Below, piece by piece: positions 61,125 through 64,000 of a stretch of 64,000 nucleotides of DNA. Both the position numbers and the translations under genes were made by a program. The notes beneath the pieces were generated by a model that saw only the letters and a list, made by a program, of their open reading frames with translations, had not been told where the DNA came from and ran no database searches. Numbering within the stretch: position 1 is the stretch's first letter; the number at the start of each line of letters is the position of its first letter. The DNA comes from CBDFNC01 sp965249895 (GTDB lineage: Bacteria; Pseudomonadota; Gammaproteobacteria; Enterobacterales; CBDFNC01): contig CBDFNC010000004.1 of the NCBI GenBank assembly GCA_965249895.1, positions 558,001 through 622,000 on the forward strand. The letters run 5' to 3'.

Positions 61125-63419
61125 ATGACCATTAGCTATACCACACAGCAGCAAGCCATTATTAACCATACTCAAGGCAACGCCTTAGTGATTGCCGGCG
61201 CCGGCTGTGGCAAAACAACGACCTTAATGGGGCTGGTAGAACACCGCGTTCAACATCAAAGTGCAGACTCTATTCTGGTGTTGATGTTTAACAACAGCAT
61301 TTATCAGGATTTCGAGAAAGCAGCTAAAAGCAGGAACATCGAAGGCGTCCATATCGCCACATTTCATCGCCTTGCTCGCTATATTTTGACCGAGTCCCAA
61401 GTAGCGAGAGCAAAAGGCTTTCGCTGCGAGTATTCCTCAGTAGACAGAAACCTGGCACGTAACGCCCTCAAACAAATAGCAACAAATCCCGCTCTGGTTA
61501 ATCGCGCGATGCAAATCACCCGCAAAGAGTCCGTAGAGCATCTGTTGCAATTTTATGGCCTGTGTAAAGCCAGCCTGCTGACGCCGAAACAGGGTTACCA
61601 CAGATTTAACTTGTCTTCACGGGATAGGTATTTAGCCGATGCTTGCGAGTTGATTGAACAACAACGTATTAAAAGTTGCATATGGTATTTCGACGACTGG
61701 TTAATTGAAGCCATTCAGGTATTGCAGCAAGATGATAACCTTCGCAGCAAACTACAGAAGAGGTTCAAACTGGTATTGGTCGATGAGTACCAGGATGTAA
61801 ATACCGCGCAGTTTGAGCTGATCAAGGCCCTAAAAGCTGAGGATGCCTCTATTATCGCTGTGGGTGACGTAGATCAGTGTATCTATACCTGGCGCGGTGC
61901 TCAGCCGGACTACATGCTCGATTTCGAGAGACAGTTTGCACCTGCAACCCGATACTTAATGACCACCACATTTCGTTACGGGCATCAGCTATCTTTAATT
62001 GCCGGCCACCTTATTCACCATAACAAGGAGCGCTTTGCCAGCCTTACCGTATCCCACCCAGACAACTATGCAACCAGTGTAAGCGTCGCATCCTCGCAAA
62101 AAGTGGCGAAGACCAGCATACGCCAGGTAAAGAGCTGGCTGGATCAGGGATATCCGGCAAACGATATCTGTATATTGATACGTAACTGGGCAAAAGCGTT
62201 AAGAATAGAACTCGGGTTACTATTAAGTGGTATCCCCTACAGCGTGCCAGCAAAAAATTCCCTCGGCCAAACAGATGAAGTCACCATGTTTATCAGTTTA
62301 CTCACCCTGGCCTGTGATCAATGGGAACTGTTAACATCACAACATAAAGCCAAACACCTGGAAACTCTGCTGCTGTCGCCAATCGCTATTGGCAAACGCA
62401 GCCTGGTAAAAGTGCTTAGCAGAAATTTAGCTAACCAAACCGTCGATCTATGGGTCAAAAACCTGCCGAAGGTCCCCGGAGTCAACGCGCTTCCGAATAA
62501 GGTCAGAAATGGCCTCAAACAACGACTACGCTATTTGCGCGCTATTCGGCACAGTGACATTAATAATCCAGGCAGACGTCTAGCCCCTTACGTCCGCTCT
62601 GAACACTTTAACCGCTCGGTCGAGTTTACGGCTAACAACGATAGAGAGAAGCTGGATGCAATGGATAAAAATGCAGGCTTATTGACCTTTCTCAATAGCT
62701 TATCTCTATCCGTCACCTCCGGTTTAGAAAGATTGCTTACACTCAAGCAACTCAGCGACAGTAATGCGGGCATACACGAGCAAAATGACAGAGTAGGATT
62801 AAAAACCATCCATGCCGCCAAAGGACAGGAGTTTCGCTGCTTACTCCTTCCCTACTGGGAAGACGGGAGCTTTCCCTTAAACGCCTCCCGAGAAGCAAGC
62901 TCATTTATAGATGGTCAGGAAGAAGAGCGGCGATTAGCCTATGTTGCTCTCACCAGAGCGAAAGAAAATCTATACGTGGTTTATGAAGAAGGTAAAGCTT
63001 CGCGGTTTATCAACGAACTAAACTACCAAGAAGCTGAGGTCATTTCCAGACAACTTACTCAGCGCCTGAGCATTGCCAAGGTAAACACTTCGGTGACAGC
63101 CAGGTATTTAAAAGAGACTGGGGTGTCACTTTCTCCGAGCCGGACCCCCACCAAGACGCCGAAATATTCTGCCAATACAGTGGCTGAACCAAGCTCCCGT
63201 ATAGTTTACCTCGATGCGCCAACGGAATTGCCTACCCCTATAGTAGCCAGACAAACCGATAAGAAACCCAAACCGTTTGAGTATACCCACGAGCTAAACA
63301 GCGGTAAGAAGCTGGTTTTACAAAAGGTCCTGGATGACAGGGTATCTGTGTTATTTGATGACGGGGTAACCGCTGTTTATTGTCTGGATGATATCAGCTC
63401 ACTAATCAAGCCCATATGA
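61125..63419 (+). CDS. UvrD/Rep-family DNA helicase
   Basis: This 764-residue superfamily 1A helicase has the motifs Q-like TTQQQAIINHTQGNALVIAG, Walker A AGAGCGKTTTLMG, motif Ia ATFHRLARYI, Walker B VLVDEYQDVN, motif III GDVDQCIYTWRGAQ, and motifs V/VI IHAAKGQEFRCLLLPYWE and YVALTRAKENLYV. The last about 130 residues form a linker plus a small domain (KKLVLQKVLDDRVSVLFDDG). It is likely a repair or recombination helicase. Its stop is adjacent to the convergent TonB receptor stop. Confidence 0.92.
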   Translation: MTISYTTQQQAIINHTQGNALVIAGAGCGKTTTLMGLVEHRVQHQSADSILVLMFNNSIYQDFEKAAKSRNIEGVHIATFHRLARYILTESQVARAKGFRCEYSSVDRNLARNALKQIATNPALVNRAMQITRKESVEHLLQFYGLCKASLLTPKQGYHRFNLSSRDRYLADACELIEQQRIKSCIWYFDDWLIEAIQVLQQDDNLRSKLQKRFKLVLVDEYQDVNTAQFELIKALKAEDASIIAVGDVDQCIYTWRGAQPDYMLDFERQFAPATRYLMTTTFRYGHQLSLIAGHLIHHNKERFASLTVSHPDNYATSVSVASSQKVAKTSIRQVKSWLDQGYPANDICILIRNWAKALRIELGLLLSGIPYSVPAKNSLGQTDEVTMFISLLTLACDQWELLTSQHKAKHLETLLLSPIAIGKRSLVKVLSRNLANQTVDLWVKNLPKVPGVNALPNKVRNGLKQRLRYLRAIRHSDINNPGRRLAPYVRSEHFNRSVEFTANNDREKLDAMDKNAGLLTFLNSLSLSVTSGLERLLTLKQLSDSNAGIHEQNDRVGLKTIHAAKGQEFRCLLLPYWEDGSFPLNASREASSFIDGQEEERRLAYVALTRAKENLYVVYEEGKASRFINELNYQEAEVISRQLTQRLSIAKVNTSVTARYLKETGVSLSPSRTPTKTPKYSANTVAEPSSRIVYLDAPTELPTPIVARQTDKKPKPFEYTHELNSGKKLVLQKVLDDRVSVLFDDGVTAVYCLDDISSLIKPI

Positions 63420-64000
63420 TTACCAGAAAATGCTATATGCCAATTTGACGCTGGTGCCGCGGGCAGGATAATAACTGCTGACTGTGTTATCGGGAAGTAG
63501 CTGACTATATGTCGGAAAATAGTTCCGGTTAAACAAATTCTCGACCCCAAGATCTAAGCTACCTGGACCAATATTAAACTGCAGCATATAGTCGACAGTC
63601 ATCGAACTCTCAACCTCGTGCCGCCCGGGAGCGTCTATGCCATCTAGCCGAGAGTCGGCGTCGCCAATGTAAACAAACTGCAAATGGTGGTGAGAGGTTC
63701 TCCCTGCAACATAGGTAAAAAAAGCAGTTACTTTAAGAGGTGGTATTAACCATCCATCCATTGCCCGATAACTGCCGCCGGACAATAGCTTTGACTTTCC
63801 TTCCATCCAGCTAAAACTGGTATTAACAAACCACTGCTTATGTAATTTCGCCCCTAACACCAGCTCAACCCCATAAATACGGTCTCGTGTTGTCGCATCT
63901 TTTCCCTGGCTATAAAATGCCGCAAACTCAGCGCGACCTAGTGGCCAATGAGCCCGCCAGCCCATTTCAACTTTATCAATTAATTTCGGCTCCCCTGGCA
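63420..64000 (-). CDS. TonB-dependent receptor, C-terminal part (start outside window)
   Basis: The open frame runs off the right edge. Its C-terminal beta-barrel signatures include GSLDLGVENLFNRNYFPTYS and the terminal aromatic residue (AYSIFW-stop). These are typical of TonB-dependent siderophore or vitamin receptors; the N-terminal plug and TonB box lie beyond the window. The stop overlaps the neighbouring helicase stop by only one base, convergently. Confidence 0.9.
   Translation of the reverse strand, partial: PGEPKLIDKVEMGWRAHWPLGRAEFAAFYSQGKDATTRDRIYGVELVLGAKLHKQWFVNTSFSWMEGKSKLLSGGSYRAMDGWLIPPLKVTAFFTYVAGRTSHHHLQFVYIGDADSRLDGIDAPGRHEVESSMTVDYMLQFNIGPGSLDLGVENLFNRNYFPTYSQLLPDNTVSSYYPARGTSVKLAYSIFW

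Overview
The window looks like a chromosomal stretch of a marine gammaproteobacterium, most plausibly an alteromonad or Colwelliaceae relative such as Thalassomonas or Thalassotalea. This placement is inferred from gene content: a D-glutamate catabolic dgcR-dgcN-dgcA cluster, a PpsA/PSRP divergent pair, a VF530-family protein, thrombospondin type 3 and cadherin-like secreted proteins, and a PEP-CTERM peptide. No rRNA, tRNA or CRISPR array was found. The window starts inside an oligopeptidase B gene and ends inside a TonB-dependent receptor gene.

Layout. 1-3.5 kb: 3' end of a prolyl oligopeptidase-family gene, a multi-hairpin repeat, and an IS graveyard (IS6 and IS4 fragments, then one complete IS4-family transposase). 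3.5-7.4 kb: secreted DUF1566/TSP3 protein, an RHS remnant, an orphan HigA-like antitoxin, and an intact mazEF module with a near-consensus promoter and palindromic operator. 8.3-14 kb: cobalt transporter pair cbtB-cbtA, a SpoU methyltransferase, a ggt remnant, a DUF938 methyltransferase, a VF530 protein and a DUF482 acyltransferase-like protein. 14.1-22.6 kb: a seven-gene, tightly overlapping operon (RND adaptor, RND permease, response regulator, GNAT, alpha/beta hydrolase, unknown exported protein, histidine kinase). 23-31 kb: a frameshifted DUF2845 gene, a periplasmic binding protein, PBP7, the D-glutamate cluster and a Cache-GGDEF protein. 31.6-36.6 kb: ppsA and its regulator PSRP, a 76-bp tandem repeat array, a GST remnant, and a MarC-family protein. 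37.1-43.3 kb: an ISL3 element interrupted by an IS200 element, a lipoprotein phospholipase D-like enzyme, and an intact IS66 element with a perfect 8-bp target duplication. 43.7-46.6 kb: a nucleotidyltransferase-fold protein, a sterol desaturase-like gene behind a 53-residue PEP-CTERM protein, and a decayed Crp/Fnr gene. 46.9-53.3 kb: a tight operon of subtilisin-like protease, TIGR03032/DUF4915 fragment, a 1447-residue cadherin-like repeat protein and a lipoprotein. 53.8-59.7 kb: a five-gene oligopeptide ABC importer. 60.2-64 kb: a methyltransferase, a UvrD-like helicase and a TonB-dependent receptor.

Three families of short non-coding repeats are spread through the window. Family A is a chain of small hairpins (821, 38962 and 53512). 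Family B is MITE-like with inverted ends (12068, 22723 and 31329). Family C is about 165-180 bp with TTGGGTAACA-like ends (inside the first family B copy, and at 25388 and 36811). With several recently broken genes (ggt, gst, crp, rhs, DUF2845, TIGR03032), they suggest a repeat-rich chromosome undergoing active gene decay. The least explained items are the 76-bp array that repeats a 19-codon micro-ORF, the protease/adhesin operon, the efflux operon with embedded signalling genes, and the tiny PEP-CTERM protein next to a lipid hydroxylase.
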